Assembly (NCBI RefSeq): GCF_029962835.1
Contig: NC_080574.1
Span: 20,062,001 to 20,126,000, forward strand
Origin: Magnolia sinica
Taxonomy: Eukaryota; Streptophyta; Magnoliopsida; Magnoliales; Magnoliaceae
Reading direction: 5' to 3'
Length of the DNA stretch: 64,000 nt
Both the position numbers and the translations under genes were made by a program. Shown in pieces: positions 11,811 to 25,800 of the stretch; the first letter of the stretch is position 1, and each line of letters begins with the position of its first letter. The notes below the pieces were generated by a model. That model worked only from the letters and a program-made list of their open reading frames with translations. It was not told where the DNA came from and searched no databases.

Positions 11811-12842
11811 TTTTTTGTTATTTTTATTCTCTGAAATCTATTCTTTAAATTTTAGGCCTTAATGTAGAAGTACTCAAGTATACCTTCCTGTCCATCGGGC
11901 GCACCACCCTTTTTTAGGCCTTGATCTACAACTCAAGTTTACCTTACCACTGGCAAGGTTATAAAATCTGTCTAAAACCTCTGAATTCACATGGTGCAGT
12001 CCATCTAAATTTTAAAGCAGGGTGATTCTTTTTAGAGTAATTTCATATTTTCGTATGAATGGATTGAATGGCATAAATAAACCACAGTACGCGCCATACG
12101 CAACTAACGGTTGCCATCCCATTCCAGCTATTGCTTTTACTGTAGCCCATCCGAGTTTAAATTTAGACCAACGCAAATTCTGGTTTTCAAAGTGAACATG
12201 AGGCAGCACACCTGATGAAAAGGGTGGATCTCATCTACATTCTCCTCCCTCACGTGGTAATTAATTAGTGGACATGTACGAAATCTGGACTGTTCATCTG
12301 GTGGGCCCCATCATCTATGGCCTGAACACCTAGCTAGTTTAGTGATATGGGATTGAAATGATAATTAGAGTTTTTGTGAATCCATGCTAAGAAATCATCT
12401 TAATAAATCTAACCAAACCAAAGAGAAATTATCCAGTGTTCTCTGAACATTACAAGTTATAGTGCTCCTAGTTGCATCGGTTCACTTAGACATGCCAATC
12501 CATCGATCTGAACTGTCCATTAAGTAGATAACACATTCCACTGGCAATGACGCAAAAATCATACAGATAAGATGATCCAATCTATTGGCCTTACTTTTAT
12601 AGCCATACATTTTTCAAGCCATGGATAGGATGGTTACATTTGCCTAACAAAGTCATCCGTTAGAATCATTAGCATTGCATGATGGGTCCAGTAATATATG
12701 TCAGATTAGTGTGATGTTTGCATGCCCATGAAATGTGCACTGGGCCTAATGAACAGTCTGGATCAATTGATTCGAATTTTTAAGTATCCCAGTGACAATC
12801 TTCATTTTTCTTTTATTTATTTATTTTTTATTATTATTATAA
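11811..12842. other. Intergenic, no gene
   Basis: Several 'gggccccatcat'-type words suggest decayed MITEs. No coding region is supported. Confidence 0.45.
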
Positions 12843-13191
12843 ACTTACATGGCGTAAATCAGAAGAGAACCAACGACGGACATGCAAGCATGCTTGTGTG
12901 GGTCCACCTGATAAAGTGATCCACTTGTTTACTTTCTACATGCATTTAGATTTATATGCTTGTTTAAACAGCTCCTGAGTGGAGATTCTATGCTTGTTTT
13001 AAAATATCAATATAAAATGAGAATCCACGAGAGATCCAGGTCATTTATCGTGGAGGGCCCACTCCTCATATGTTCCCCTCCAAAAAACCAAGTGGATTAC
13101 TTTATCAGGTGGACCCACACACAGGTGGACCCACACATGCATGCTTGCATATCCGCCGTTGGTTCTCTTCTGATTTACCCCCCATGTAAGT
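12843..13191. repeat. Inverted repeat (foldback), about 90-bp arms
   Basis: The left arm 12843-12930 is the near-perfect inverse of the right arm 13085-13191, around a spacer of about 155 bp. Shared words include aaatcagaagagaaccaacg and gtgggtccacctgataaagt. The right arm has a 17-bp internal duplication of 'gtgggtccacctg'. Confidence 0.88.
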
Positions 13192-13481
13192 ATCACCATC
13201 CCAGTGAGAGTACCAGCCTGGTTTCCTGTCCAGGGCATATCACAGTGGGCCCCACATGATGAATGACCAGGACATCACACATGCGCGCCACGTAAGCGTG
13301 TCTGAGCGGATCAGCTTTTCACTTTTGAATGTTTCTTAAAATTGCTGGGTGGTGATTTAAAGTAAAGGGATTAACTGTGACGCTTTTCTCCCTTTTGGGA
13401 TCCACCATGGTAAGGTTATCTATGACACATGTCAACTAAACATTGGCTGTGGATCTTAGCCATCCATTGGCCTCATTGGAC

Positions 13482-13950
13482 GCGGATTGCGTCCTACCCC
13501 CGCCCGTCTCTGGCTGAGAACGGGCAGGAGCTTTGAGTGGCCACTGTGATGTATGGGTCTTATCCACACCGTCCATCCATTTTTTTCCTCTCAATTTACT
13601 GTTTAAACCCAAAAATGAGGCAGATCCAAGGCTCAAGTGGACCACACCACAGGAAGCAGAGGTGATAATGATTCTCACCGTTGAAACTTTTCTAGGGCCC
13701 ACCGTGATGTTTATTTTCCATCCAACCTAGTTATAAAGTTACATAGACCTGGATAAAGAGAAAACACAAATATCAGCTCCATTCAAAACTTCTGTAGCCC
13801 CGGGGAAGTTTTTAACGGTAAGGGTTTAATCCTCATTATGTTGTCCACTTGAGCCTTGGATCTAGCTCATTTAAAAAAATGGATGGACGGTGTGGATAAG
13901 ACCCATACATCACGGTAGCCACTCAAAGTTCCTGCCCGTTCCCGGCTAGA
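13482..13950. mobile_element. Long-TIR MITE, copy C
   Basis: Arms of about 80 bp: gaacgggcaggagctttgag ... ggtcttatccacaccgtcc at the left is mirrored at the right. The identical 12-mer GCCTCATTGGAC flanks both sides (about 13470 and 13950), a plausible TSD of 9-12 bp as in Mutator-type elements. The interior matches copies A and B. Confidence 0.8.
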
Positions 13951-13961
13951 GCCTCATTGGA

Positions 13962-16124
13962 CTGATTGCATCAGCTTGCGGACACGTGTCACTGCGCTTG
14001 ATGATTTGGTCTCCCCTGAATGGGATGCATAAGTAGCCATCGACCTGGTGACACGTGCCAACAAATCATTGGAGATGAGCAACGTTTGAAGTTGACTCCT
14101 ATTTGTTGATGCCAACACATAGCTACAGTACATTAGTGGCACTGATACATGACAGCCACTCATCTGTGGGGCCCACCTTTTGCTTTAGATGCACTTTGTG
14201 GGTCTCAGCGCTACACGAGCCGCCAATGCATTCTCATTAATTGGGCCGACGTGGGCCACCCATATGATGATGGCCCACAGTCCAAGATCACATGGATAAA
14301 AATTAAAAATCAATCTGGATCAGTTGATCAGTCCCCTCCAAAACATATAGTTGAAAACAAAATTGGTTAAACTATCCACTCAAAATAATATGTATTTGGC
14401 AGTGCAGGATTATTCCAATTTATGTATTTCTCTGATCATGGCCCACCAAAAATACCAACCTCAGGTCTGTTCAACATCATCCTGCTATGGCGATTGATGC
14501 TACACATCTAAACGTACAATCCCTCAAAAGAATCAATTACCCATGAGTATCCGAATAATTTAGACAACCAAAAAGCCTGCTCCCTTTCCTGGGGCAATTT
14601 AATCATCACCGTTGGTTTTTTTTTTTTAATACCATCATCATGTCGGCCACATCGATGTGACTTAAGGAAGACTGATGAGTTAGATATAACGCCTCGAGAA
14701 TGTATTGATAGACCAGCATAGCATTCCAAGATGATGCAAGGACGACAAATCCACAGTCGATCATTTTCATCATGGATTGGGCCCGACCTGACAAATCCAC
14801 AGTCAATCGTTGGAGAAGAAATTGTTCTTTTGTCCCCCATCAATATTCTTTCTAAACAAGGTAGGACACAGGAAAAGAAATATCACACTAGATATGGGGC
14901 ACCCAACATCCTATATCATTCAATCTCACCCTCCATCTCTTACATGATTCCAGTTCAGCCTAACTAGTAATTATGGTAGTGTTTGGGAGAACTGTTGTCT
15001 GCTCCACTACAGCTCTTGCTTTCCCACATTTTTCCATTAGTAGGTGATGGCAGAGAACTCATCTAGCCACTTCAAATGAGTGACTTACCTTTTTTTATTT
15101 TTGTAACAAGCTTTGTCCACGACGGCTCTGTGAGCTCAATAACTAGGCCTAGCTCATTATCTAAGCATCTAAACCTAAGCCTTGATCCTCATGGCCAAGT
15201 AGCCATCCTGATAGGGCTGACACATCCAACCCGAGAAGATTAGATTCGGATTCAGATGGTGTTTTCTGAAAAAAAAATAAAAAATAAAAAAATTTAAACC
15301 CAATTTAAAATTTTATTCGATTACCCAATCGCCTAATTACCCAACTTCTAAACAGGCCAGATATGGATATTACCATTTTGTAATGGAATACCCAATTGCC
15401 GGATTGCCTGACTTCTAAGAAAGTTGAATACAGATATTCCAAGTGGGCATCAGCAGTCCAGCCCACTTTCAGTGTAACGACAGATGGGCCACATGAAGCC
15501 CAATCATCAACACAAGTGCCTGCATCACTATCAAGTTCCACTAAGGAAATGAGGATCCAAAAGCCGTGAAAACTCAGCCAGAATGATGTACAAACCATGT
15601 GGAGTTAACACATTGTGTGGATGGTAATGCAGAAGGTATGACACTTACCAACCAGCACTTGTGGATGTCTTTTGGTTCCAAACAGTGCAATTTTCTGAAA
15701 GTAAGTAAAATGACACAGCCCTTTTGGTTTTAGAAATGCATCTCTTTTCTTTCAACAGTCTATTTGTAGAATATCATCTCCTCTTTTTTTCTGAAATCCT
15801 AAAGCAATTTCTAGGAATTTCTCAGTGCAAGATCTCAAATCGAACATTATAGATGCATTTGCAGGTCTAACAGGCTTTCAAATGCCAACTTACAACTGCG
15901 TGACAAACGCCTTCGCATGTAAAACCTGCTGCATACATATCAAACATGAGGCCCCATGATCTCAAGGGTTTGGATCACGGAACCATGGGGCCCACTTGTA
16001 GAAACTGAAAGCCGGAACTACTTGTTTGGATGAGCAGCTTGACCCAATCTGGTTATAGCTGATTCCCGTATGGTACTTGGGTAACACAGCCAAAAGGCTT
16101 TCTTGTACATATGAGAAAAAAATG

Positions 16125-16181
<57 letters not shown>

Positions 16182-16759
16182 GGGGGGGGGGAGGGGGGAG
16201 CGCGTTTCTGGTTCTTGATTCTCGAGCATGCTGACATGGCACGCAAATGGGAGATCCAAGCTGCCCCTCAGGCAGGACCCCGTTTCTTCCATACACCCTG
16301 AGTTGAATATCAGGCCCTCATCTGGTGGGGAAACAATCACATGTCGAATGTGGTCTGTCTTGTCAATTTCTCTCAGCCATTCGGTTCTTTAGTCCACTCA
16401 TGGACCGCTTGATGATCAGATCAACCCGCTTTTTGAGGCAAGGGGTAAACACAGTGGGTCCGCCTAATGAGAAGCTTGAATCTTGCCACAAGACGACAGT
16501 CCAAAAAGGGGCACTCATGCTCCTCTGCATTGAAAACCACAACACTGGTTTTAATTTATTTATACACTGGATGCAACTCAACTACCAAAAATAAACTGAA
16601 GAAAATATTCATTGAAATATGACTAACCTCAATGGAGATATTGAACTATTAATTCAACAAGGTAAGAGTGCATGACGCATTTCAAAATGTAAAACAGAAG
16701 CTACGTTTATGATTGTTAAGTAAACAGAGAGTTCACCCTTCGGCACACCAAACACCATG
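13962..16759. other. 3' flank of the kinase gene, intergenic
   Basis: No coding region is supported. A T-run lies at 14617-14627 and 'gggctgac...' repeat words at about 15215. A (GT)n tract is at 16129-16180. The kinase 3' UTR and poly(A) site should lie just below 16760, but I could not fix them. Confidence 0.5.
16129..16200. repeat. (GT)26 followed by a G-rich tract
   Basis: Uninterrupted (GT)n at 16129-16180 is followed by a nearly pure G run (tggggggggggaggggggag). This is a combined Z-DNA/G-quadruplex-prone sequence about 560 bp beyond the kinase stop codon. Confidence 0.95.
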
Positions 16760-16846
16760 CTATGTAGATTGCTGCCTATAATGAGGCATGAACTGCTGTG
16801 CTAGATCTCGGACGTGTTCATTCTCCCCTTCGAGAAGACGCACAAC
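16760..16846 (-). CDS. Kinase gene exon 10 (residues 582-609, stop)
   Basis: The acceptor ...TTGAACAG precedes 16846. The exon encodes [19 protein letters not shown] and ends PHYRQQST with TAG at 16762-16760. It completes the kinase C-lobe tail and is in phase 0 with exon 9. Intron 9 (6.67 kb) between them contains copia element 1 in antisense orientation. Confidence 0.9.
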   Translation of the reverse strand, partial: VVRLLEGENEHVRDLAQQFMPHYRQQST

Positions 16847-19800
16847 CTGTTCAATCACATGTTTTAGGACCCACTAACTGTGCAAGATAAGGAATGGATG
16901 ACAGAAATGAAAGAAACTCAATATCTTTAGTTTATATGAAGGAAGAAAATTATTACAAATAAGAGAAGTGAAGAAAATGTGGCTTCTCAGTTCAATTCAC
17001 GTAATTTTACTCATCCTAAACCATTTTAAATTCTAAGGTATAGACCATGGCCATGCTGAAATGGAGGAATCGATAAAGAATTCTTAAAATAAACAAATAC
17101 TCCGGTAAAAACAGGAATGCTAATGTGCAGCTTGCATCATGGCTTCGTACATGTGGCAAACATTCGTGCTGATCAGAACTGTGGGTCTCATGGGCTGCCT
17201 CATGAATGGGCTATAGGTGAAAAACCCTAGGGATTGGATAACTCTGACATTTGATTTATGGCGAGTTTAGCAAGTTGAATGTGGACCTTGCTCAAATTTG
17301 AACTAACTGTTTCTTTTTCAGGCTACGGATTTGACAGCTACCACATTTTAATCCCGCTCGCTTTTGAGATATCATCCATCCAGATGGAAGCTAACCATGT
17401 TCCAATTGGTAGACTCACAAAAGTTTCAACACAGGTCATGGGTTCGAGTACCCATTGTGGGGTGTGTAAAAAAAAAGTTCCAATCACTTGTTTTCCATGT
17501 GTACTACAATGAGGGAGCTGCGCACTACTTTTATGACACAAGCTGCTGTTAGACAGGCCACATGCCTTGCCTTGTATAGCCGATTCTATAGATAGACAAT
17601 GTATAAATAAAAGATTTTGTATTTATCATTTTACATTGTATAGTCGTTGTACAACTCTATAAATTCAACCCTTCAGGGTTGTCTCAAATACAGAAAAGCG
17701 AAGAAAAATCATTTTCCTCAAAGCCTTCATTATTTTGGCTTTGTTTACATGGTATCAGAGCAATACTGATCCTAATCTGGCATCTTCTTCATCACCGGCA
17801 CCACCATTTGTCAGATCTGACACTCTCCTGTCAGATCCGACTCCTCCTCTGTCAGATCCAACCCTCACGAAGCTCGTCTGATCGTCCCAAGCTCTGTTTG
17901 ATCATCCCAGGCCTATCCGCACGCCCCTGCTACATGTCCCCTACGCATGATCCTATGCACGCACCTGCTACACATCCCTGCGTACACTCCTACTGCGTCA
18001 ACAACTCCGTCCAACCATCCCTAGGCCTGTCCTATCGCACCCTAAGCTCGTCCGATCATCCCCACGCTGCGCACGTCCTTGCTGCGCATGCCCTGCTACT
18101 GTCTGTTGGGTCAACAGCGTTGCGTCTGGCCATGTTGTATGCTTCCACGTGCACGCCCCTGCTGTCTGTGCACGCTCCTGTTGTCTATCCGACCCCACTA
18201 TCTGTTGCGCACGCCCCTGCTACCTCCTGCTGTAAGGTACCTTCTTCTTTTGCGTGGTTTATATCATTCCCTAACTATGGACAAAGACTCCCGTACAGAG
18301 GCCCCACGATGTAGTTTCGATGGCACCAACTACAATATATGGGCCATCCACTTTCAAAGTTTTCTCAAGGATCGAGGTTTGTGGGGACTAATTGATGGAT
18401 CTGTTATTATCCCTGCTTCCATCGATGCCGATAAAATAGGTGATTGGGATATGAAAAATGGACGGATTATTACCTGAATTTTTAATTTGGTCGATCGATC
18501 AATAGTTATTGGCCTCACGCTACAACGCACTGCTAAGGCTATGTGGGATCATCTCCAGACAATATATCAAAAGAGTAATGCGGCTTGGTTATACCGTTTG
18601 GAACAAGATCTGGTTCACCTAACTCAGGGTGACAAAAGTATTCAAACTTTCTACTCTACAATGGTTACAATTTGGATAGAGATGGCTATGATGGATCTAG
18701 CATTCGCAAATAACTTTAAAATATTCCACACAATGCGCTAGAGTGCGTAAGTTAGACAGTTTCTTATGAAACTGTGTTCGGAATTTGAGCATTGAAGGGC
18801 CGCTCTTCTGAACTGTAGCCCAACTCCTTCAATGAATTTGGTTATTAATGATTTATTAGCTAAGGAACAACGACTGCAGGTCCTCTCTTAAGGGACATCT
18901 CAGGGACTAGCTGACCTGGCACTTACTGTATCCACCTCTACACCAAACCGTGGTTCCACTACTTTAACTTGTCGCGGCTGTAACAAAGTAGCACATGTCG
19001 TCGCTCAGTGCAAAGATTGGTGCGCGTATTGTCGAAGGACTGGTCATGGTATTTAGGATTGTCGTTCACGTGCCTACGCATCCTCATTCGGCCGTGGACG
19101 TGGTGGTCGAGGTCGTGGCCGTGGTCATGCTTTTTCTGCTACTTCCACGACTACTTCTTCCGAGTCTTCTGTTAGTGATACTGCATCCACTGGTTCTATT
19201 AAAGGTATTTCCTCACCTTTGACTCTTGCGATGCTCCAGCAGATTGTGCAGGCCCTTTCTGCGGCCGGTATGTCAGGTATCACCTCATCTTCTCCATGGT
19301 TCTTCGATTTCAGTGCTTCAAATCATATGACTGGTGATGTATCACATCTCCACAATACTCGTCCCTACACTGGCAATCAGGCTATTTCTACTGCAGATGG
19401 CACTAAACTACCCATACAGTCCGTTGGTTCCTTAACTTTCTCTCCTTCTGACTATCGCCAGTTTACCCTTCGTGATGTGTTTCATGTCCCTAAACTCTCC
19501 TCAAATTTAATTTCTGTTGGTCAACTTACATCCAATAACTATTTGATCATCTTTCTTCCAAATTGTTGTTTTGTGCAGGATCTGGCAACGGGGAAGGTAC
19601 TTGGGAAGAGTAGGCGACATGGATATTTGTACGTGCTGGACTTTTACCCATCTGTTACTCCAACTCGTTGTTTCTTCTCTCTTTCTTCCTCGAATATTTG
19701 TTCGGCAAATAAAATGTGGAAACTCTGGCACTTTCGTCGAGATCATCCACATTCTGATCGTTTGATTCAGCTATTTTCTTCTAGCATGTTAGGGAATATT

Positions 19801-22800
19801 TATCTTAATAAAAATGATTTGCATTATTCTTGTTCTTCCTATTACCTTTCAAAAAGTAAGTGTATTCCCTTTCCTCTAAGTACTACAAAATCTTCATTTA
19901 TGTTTGAACTAGTGCATACGAATGTCTGGGGTCCTTCCCCAATTATGTCTCTCTCTGGACTACGATATTATATTATATTCATTGATGATTTCACCCGTTA
20001 CACCTGGATTTACTTTTTGCACTCTAAGTCAGAGGTGTTTGAAAAATTCAAAATATTTCATTCTATGGTAGACACTCAATTTCGAGTAAAAATTCAAACT
20101 CTCTGTTCTGACTTAGGGGGAGAGTATCTCTCCACAAATTTTCGTACATATCTTCAGGGTCATGGGATTACTCATCAGACCACCTGTTTTGATACTCTGC
20201 AACAGAATGGGGGTGGCTGAACGCAAAAATTGCCATATTGTTGAAACTGTTAATACCTTAATGACAGCTATGAGTGTTCCTCGTTCCTTCTGGGCGGAAG
20301 TTATGATGCATTCAGTTTACTTGATTAATCGGTTGCAACCATAGTTCTGCATAGTAAATCTCCCTACTTTGTTCTCAGCGGTTCTCTTCCTGCATATTCC
20401 ACATTTCGTGTTTTTGGTTGTGTATATTATGTTCATCTAGCATCACGTGAATATAATAAACTTTCTCTAAAATCAGTAAAATGTATGTACTTGGGATTTA
20501 GAGAAACTCATAAGGGTTTTCATTACTATGACCCGGTCTCTCGTCGTGTATGGGTATCACGACATGTTGTTCTTCTTGAACATATTGTCTTCCATTCATC
20601 TGGTCCTCCTTCGCCCACACCAGACTCTCCTAGTCTTACTATTTTTCCTGACATTCCGGTTGCGTCAGGTCCACCTCCTTGTCCATTGCAGGTTTATTCA
20701 CGATGACCACGTACAAATCCATCACCTACTACTCTCCCTACTGTACCTGTAATCGATCCAGATCATATCTTGATATGTCGTTCCACACATGAACATCGAC
20801 AGCCTAATCGCTTGATATACTCTATGTCTGCTATGAATACTACCCTGGATATTGTATCTATTCCTACTTCATACCATCAGGCAGGCAGTCATGATTGTTG
20901 GAAGAAGGCTATGGCAGAAGAACTTGCAGCATTGGATGATAATCATACGTGGGACATTGTTACTCAACCTCTTGACCACCAATTAATTAGCAGTAAATGG
21001 ATTTATTTTGTGAAGCTCAAGTCTGACGGATCATTGGATTGATACAAAGCTTAACTTGTCGCTCAGGGATACAAATAGGAACATGAAATTAATTATAATG
21101 AGACATTCGCTCTTGTGGCCAAGATGAAAACTGTTCGCACTTTTCTGGCAGTATCATTAGTTCGCTCTTGGCCACTCACTCAGATGGACGTGAAAATTGC
21201 TTTTCTTCATGAAGACCTCTAAGAAATAATATATTTGAAACCTCTTCCTGGTTCTTTAATCCCTGCCGATAAAGTCTGTCGCCTGAAGAAAGCTTATACG
21301 GTCTCAAACAGGCCCCTCGGGCATGGTTCTAATGTTTTCATGATGTTGTTATAGGAGCTGGCTTTACTCAAAGTGGTCATGATCCATCCTTATTCTTACG
21401 CACCTCTAAGCATGGAATCGTCATTGGTCTCGTTTATGTTGATGACCTACTCCTGACTGATAGCAATGATACTGGCATCTCAGAATTAAAGGATGTTCTG
21501 AAGTCATCCTTCAAGATGAAGGACCTGGGTCATCTAACATACTTTCTTGGACTTGAATTTTCGCGTTCTATACGTGAAATTCTGGTCAGCCAGCATAAAT
21601 ATACTAAGGATCTTCTCACCTTGGCCTCCTTAATGGATCAGAGGACAGTTCAGACTCCCTTGGAACTTAACGTTTAATATGACCGTGACGATGGTGAACT
21701 CCTTGCAGATCCCACATTATACCACTGTTTGGTTGGGAGTCTGGTTTACTTAACAATGACTCGTCCTGATATTGCCTACGCGGTCCAAGTTGTCAGCCAA
21801 TTTGTTTCTGCTCCTCGAACACTTTATATAATTGCAGTATTGCACATCTTACGGTACCTGCGTGAAACTCTTGATCGATCTTTGTTCTTCTACTCCACAG
21901 CCTCTCTGGATCTTCGTGCTTATTCAGATGCTGACTGGGCCGGTTGTACTTTCACCCACAGATCTACCACTAGCTACTGTGTTTTTCTTGGCATTTCTCT
22001 CATCTCTTGAAAGTGTAAGAAGCAAGCCACTATTTCCAAATCAAGCATGGAGGCCGAGCATAGAGCAATATCAGCAGCTTGTAGTGAGATTATCTGGTTA
22101 CGTGGACTTCTTTCTGACTTGGGTATTCATCTATAAGATCCTACTCCACTCCATGTAGATAATTTGAGTGCCATTCAGATTGCCTCTAATCCGGTTTTTC
22201 ATGAACGGACAAAGCATATTGAAGTTGACTGTCACTTCATCCGCGAAAAGTTTCAGTCTCGGCTCATTTCGCTACCACATGTCGCTTCCCATGATCAGAT
22301 TGCCGACATTCTCACGAAGTCCCTCACTTCTGCACGACACTCATTTTTAGTTAGCAAACTATTACTTGTCAATAACCCGCATTAGTTTGAGGGAGGATGT
22401 TAGACAGGCCACATGCCTTGCCTTGTATAGCCGATTCTATAGATAGCCAATGTATAAATATAAGATTTTGTATTTATCATTTTACCTTATATAGTCGTTG
22501 TAGAACTCTATAAATTCAACCCTTCAGGGTTGTCTCAAATATAGAAAAGCAAAGGAGAATCATTTTCCTCAAAACCTTCATTATTTTTGCTTTGTTTACA
22601 GCTGCATAATAGAATCTGCATCATGAAAAATACATTGCTACAATGTCTATGTTAATGAAGAAACACAACTCCATCCAAGTTTCATACCCCATCAATATCT
22701 CTTCTAGCTGAGCAAACTCATTTCTGAACTGTATATTCCAATTTCAAGTGTCATTTTGAACCATATTTTGCAGGTTCTACCATGCTAGGAGCTCAAGAAA

Positions 22801-25800
22801 TATATGATAGAACCCCAACATGCTGCACCAAAATGGCAAAGAACTATTTGCAATAAGATTGATTTAAATGTTGATGAAAGGTCAACATAACTCTTGGGAG
22901 ACCTATGAAGTAGATATCCATATCCTCATAGGTTCCTACAGACAGATATAACAGCAATGTAATAAAATACATGCTCTACCAAAACATGCAAGCTTCATGG
23001 AGTTCCATGAATGGTGCACCAAAAAACATCTCTTTTGTAAATGCAGCACTAGCAAACAGTGTCAGGACTATTGTTTTGGTGGCCCAACACATGGATGGGC
23101 CATGTTCTGAAAACTACATTGATTGGAATCTGGGAAGGGTCTTATCACCAGCCTTAAAGAGGGAGGCTAAACAAGAATGACGAGTAACATGCCACATTCA
23201 ACAGGCAAAACTCATGAATGTACATGTTTTTGGCCTAGTGCCAAACCATGTGTTGACCCACCAGATCTACTGCCCCAACCACTATATATCCCATGCATGC
23301 TGTATTACATGGAAGTTCTGTGAAGCTTGCACTGTATTACTTTAATATAAAAGATTAATAAGGCTTTACATGAATATCTTCTGCTACACCTCATTGTTAG
23401 ATTAGATGAAAACCATTGTTTACAAACAAGAAGCTAACATATGACATTTTGCAACAAAAAATCACAAAAATAAAAAATAAAAAATCAGAGTACAAAGCCT
23501 CAATCAGTTACCTCTCCCATGGATGGGCGCATTTCCGGCCTCCTCCTAACACACAAGTATGCTGTCCTAGCCATATGGTACAGTTCGTATGTGTCGTAGG
23601 ATTCTCCAATACGAGGATCAATCAGTTCATGTAATGCAAGCTTTTCGATCAGCACTTCTGCCTAAAATAGAAGTAAAAGCATAGAAATATTTGTCGAAAT
23701 CAGGACAGAGAATTGCTCAAAGGCCCGATTAATTTAGCGATATCTGGCATCCGTATATAACCAACATCTGCAATGCATTCCTTAGTAAAAGAGAGATTGA
23801 GAATGAGGAATGCCATCTCTAGACACCCATCTTGAAGCAAACAACACAAACACCCCACATGTGCTGACATGGCACATGCAAGAACCATACTGTTCATAGG
23901 GTGATCCCAAAAGGTCTGTTCCATAGCCCAAGAATCAGTTGATCCATTCGTCAGATGGGCCAAAAGTACATGAAATGGGCAGTTAGAAAAAGAGAGGACC
24001 AGCAGCCTACGTTCAACATACATTTTGCCACTTGTTGATTCAACTGGCCTGATTTTTAGGACAGGACAGAAACACTAAGTGGACCACCTGATCCTACAGA
24101 TATATGCCATGACAAAGACCGTGGGGCGTTTATCTTTCACGACTTAATTAAAAAGAGCTTGTGACCAACAGACATCCATAAATTTCATACCCATTGCAGT
24201 AGAGACTGGCTTTGCTCTTCTTGATTTTCATTGATCACATTGCGTCCTGATATCAGTTGTAACAGAACAATTCCAAATGAATAAACATCTGTCCTAACAG
24301 AAACTATGCCATTCTCTGCATACTCAGGTGCAAGGTATCTGTACAAGATAAATGCCGATAAGTGATTTTCAAATGGAAGCAATGCCAGCATAAAAGGAAA
24401 TACTTGGATATATCAGTAATCACCCTAATGTACCAAGCACCCTTGTCTGAATAGGAGCCTCATTTGTCTTCCATTTCGCGAGGCCAAAGTCACCAATCTG
24501 TTGAAAACATTCCACCAATTGAAAACCTGTTTACAATGCATTTCGTTTGTAATTTCCAATCTTCACATGCACATGTAAATATGAGCTTTTCTAAGCCCAC
24601 ATGCAAGTACAAGTCCACTAATGCACATGCCACCACATATGCCAGCATGGCAAACATGTGAAATATCCAACCTATCCATCAGATGGACTTCACCATGTAG
24701 ATGATACTGCCAAAAGATAAAGGTAGTCCACTCAGCAGGTATTCCTTGATATTAGAAGTGGACAGATTAAAAAATTTCGGTCAATTTTTTCAAACTGTAC
24801 ATTTGTTCATTTAACTGTGGCCCACCTGACTTCTGGACCGAACTGATTCTTGGGATAGGGAAACTACGTAGTGGTACCCTTCTGATGGATGGCTTGGATA
24901 TTTCATCTTTGTCACACAGGCATATGTGTTGGCGTGTGCATTAGCGGACTTGTATATACGTGTGGGCTTAGTAGAGATTTGTAAATATATTCATTAAGAA
25001 CACAAACAACTAGGGAAAAAAAGAGTCCGAGAAGTCTTTACTGATTAAATCATTTTCTATGCAACAACCGAAGTCCAGAATCACATACTGCACATAAAAA
25101 GCTTTCTTAGTCATAAATTACGTGCTTTAGTGTATCTGATGTCGACCAAGGTTTGATAATTAAGGGTGTATTTATTTGGATGCATTATCCACTTAAATCG
25201 CAGTATTAGTTCAAGAAAATAGACGTGACCAAATTGTAAGTACCTTGATATTCGACTTGTACGTCAGTGTTCAAAATTTTTACTATCAAGTTGGATTTCG
25301 AATGAATTTTTACTGTGAATTGAGGGTTATTTCCTCATTATGATCCTACAAAATGACATTATTATTGTCGTCTTCTTGTGATTGAACTGACTGATTGGAA
25401 TTCAATTCAACTGCGTGTCCAAAAACAGCTTAAGTTGTTAGTAAGCAAAAAAGGTCGAGAGCTCCAAAGTCTCCAAAACTTGTATTGGCAAAAGGAAAGG
25501 ATTTTACAGAGATGTGACAAATTTGGGAAGCCATGGATTTAGTAAGTATCAAATGTTAATGAAATCAGAAGGCCCCAAGTGGATATTTTTCCATGCTTTT
25601 TGTTGATTTGGTGAGGTAAGACAAATGACAACAGTAACATTACAGTTATTATCCCATTTGCATAATTATCACCACAAACTAGTTTTTTTTTGGTATTCTA
25701 TTGATCAGAATTTACAAGGAATACATCATCACAGCCTTTTCCCAACTACATCAAGTCAGTTTTGCAAATCATGTCAACCAAAGTTTGATGATGGACTGCC

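Larger units (their letters stand above)
17547..22600 (+). mobile_element. Ty1/copia retrotransposon, element 1 (degenerate), in intron 9
   Basis: The element has 203-bp LTRs at 17547-17749 and 22398-22600 with 5-bp TSD GCTGC (17542-17546, 22601-22605). The PBS TGGTATCAGAGC is at 17750-17761 and the polypurine tract gagggagga at 22389-22397. About 11 differences are visible between the LTRs by eye (about 5%). It is antisense to the host kinase gene. The gag-pol frame carries multiple stops and a frameshift. Confidence 0.95.

Noticed and set aside
15962..16340. Overlapping frames with poly-Thr-His or poly-Val-Cys
   Set aside because: They are produced by the (GT)n tract in several frames on both strands.
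17679..18314. 211-residue plus-strand frame rich in Ser, His and Pro
   Set aside because: It covers the LTR end and the C-rich leader of copia element 1, out of frame with gag, with no domain.
23512..23661. Kinase C-terminus ending in intron 9 (GEVTD then stop)
   Set aside because: The expected VVRLLEGE continuation with a good acceptor is at 16846 and restores the family C-terminus, so read-through is not the main product.
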